DNA from: Planctomycetaceae bacterium
GTDB taxonomy: Bacteria; Planctomycetota; Planctomycetia; Pirellulales; Pirellulaceae
Reading direction: 5' to 3'
DNA: 16,511 bases
Assembly: GCA_002685655.1 (NCBI GenBank)
Contig: NYXM01000188.1
Location: 1-16,511, forward strand
The position numbers and the translations under genes are program-made. The notes beneath the pieces are model-generated. The model had not been told where the DNA came from. It made no database searches and saw only the letters and a program-made list of their open reading frames with translations. Below, in pieces: positions 16,447 to 16,511 of this stretch. Within the stretch, counting starts at the first letter, position 1, and each line of letters starts with the position of its first letter.

Positions 16447-16511
16447 AGCGTTGGGTGATCTCGAGCTGTGTTATTTGGAGCGATTCCTGCGGCACAACAT
16501 TTTGTGGCGTC
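16447..16511. other. Upstream flank of cysNC at the window edge
   Basis: I looked on the minus strand for the C-terminus of CysD, which typically ends in EGYF-like residues, and did not find it in any frame. The 65 nt are therefore more likely spacer than coding. One cannot tell from here whether cysD lies just beyond the edge. Confidence 0.4.

Overview
The window looks like a piece of a Planctomycetes chromosome, most likely a Pirellula/Rhodopirellula-type relative. The strongest evidence is gene content. It has a secreted protein that joins a dehydrogenase-like propeller, HEAT-type helices and a CxxCH haem domain, an architecture typical of Planctomycetes and Verrucomicrobia. It also has a large VIT/von Willebrand A protein, a fused CysN-CysC enzyme, secreted propeller and SGNH-like proteins, and weak or missing Shine-Dalgarno sites on several genes. 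There are no tRNA, rRNA, CRISPR, prophage or intact IS features.

Layout. 1-302: leader with a long imperfect hairpin. 303-3377 (+): secreted haem-binding propeller/HEAT protein. 3408-4295 (+): M28 metallopeptidase, 30 nt downstream and probably co-transcribed. 4309-4359: terminator-like hairpin between convergent genes. 4427-5968 (-): SAM methyltransferase with a PF10119-type regulatory region. 5969-6131: divergent promoter region carrying a 16-bp tandem repeat. 6132-6716 and 6741-7958 (+): pabA/trpG-type glutamine amidotransferase and moeA, probably one operon. 8027-9136 (+): secreted six-repeat Kelch/Asp-box propeller gene broken by one in-frame amber codon. 9147-10079 (-): secreted SGNH-hydrolase-like protein. 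10080-10379: 300-nt divergent intergenic region with two overlapping palindromes. 10380-14375 (+): 1331-aa secreted VIT-vWA protein with a glycine-rich linker and an STN-like C-terminal module. 14456-14481: hairpin between convergent genes. 14509-16446 (-): cysNC; its usual partner cysD would lie beyond the right edge.

How the genes work together. The window is mainly housekeeping metabolism (folate or tryptophan branch, molybdenum cofactor, sulfate activation) mixed with planctomycete-type exported proteins. I see no defence island, secondary-metabolite cluster or evident new multi-gene system. The points most worth a second look are the single nonsense codon in the propeller gene, the composite VIT-vWA/Gly-rich/STN-like protein, the resemblance of the methyltransferase to rickettsial protein-lysine methyltransferases, and the set of intergenic hairpins and short repeats.
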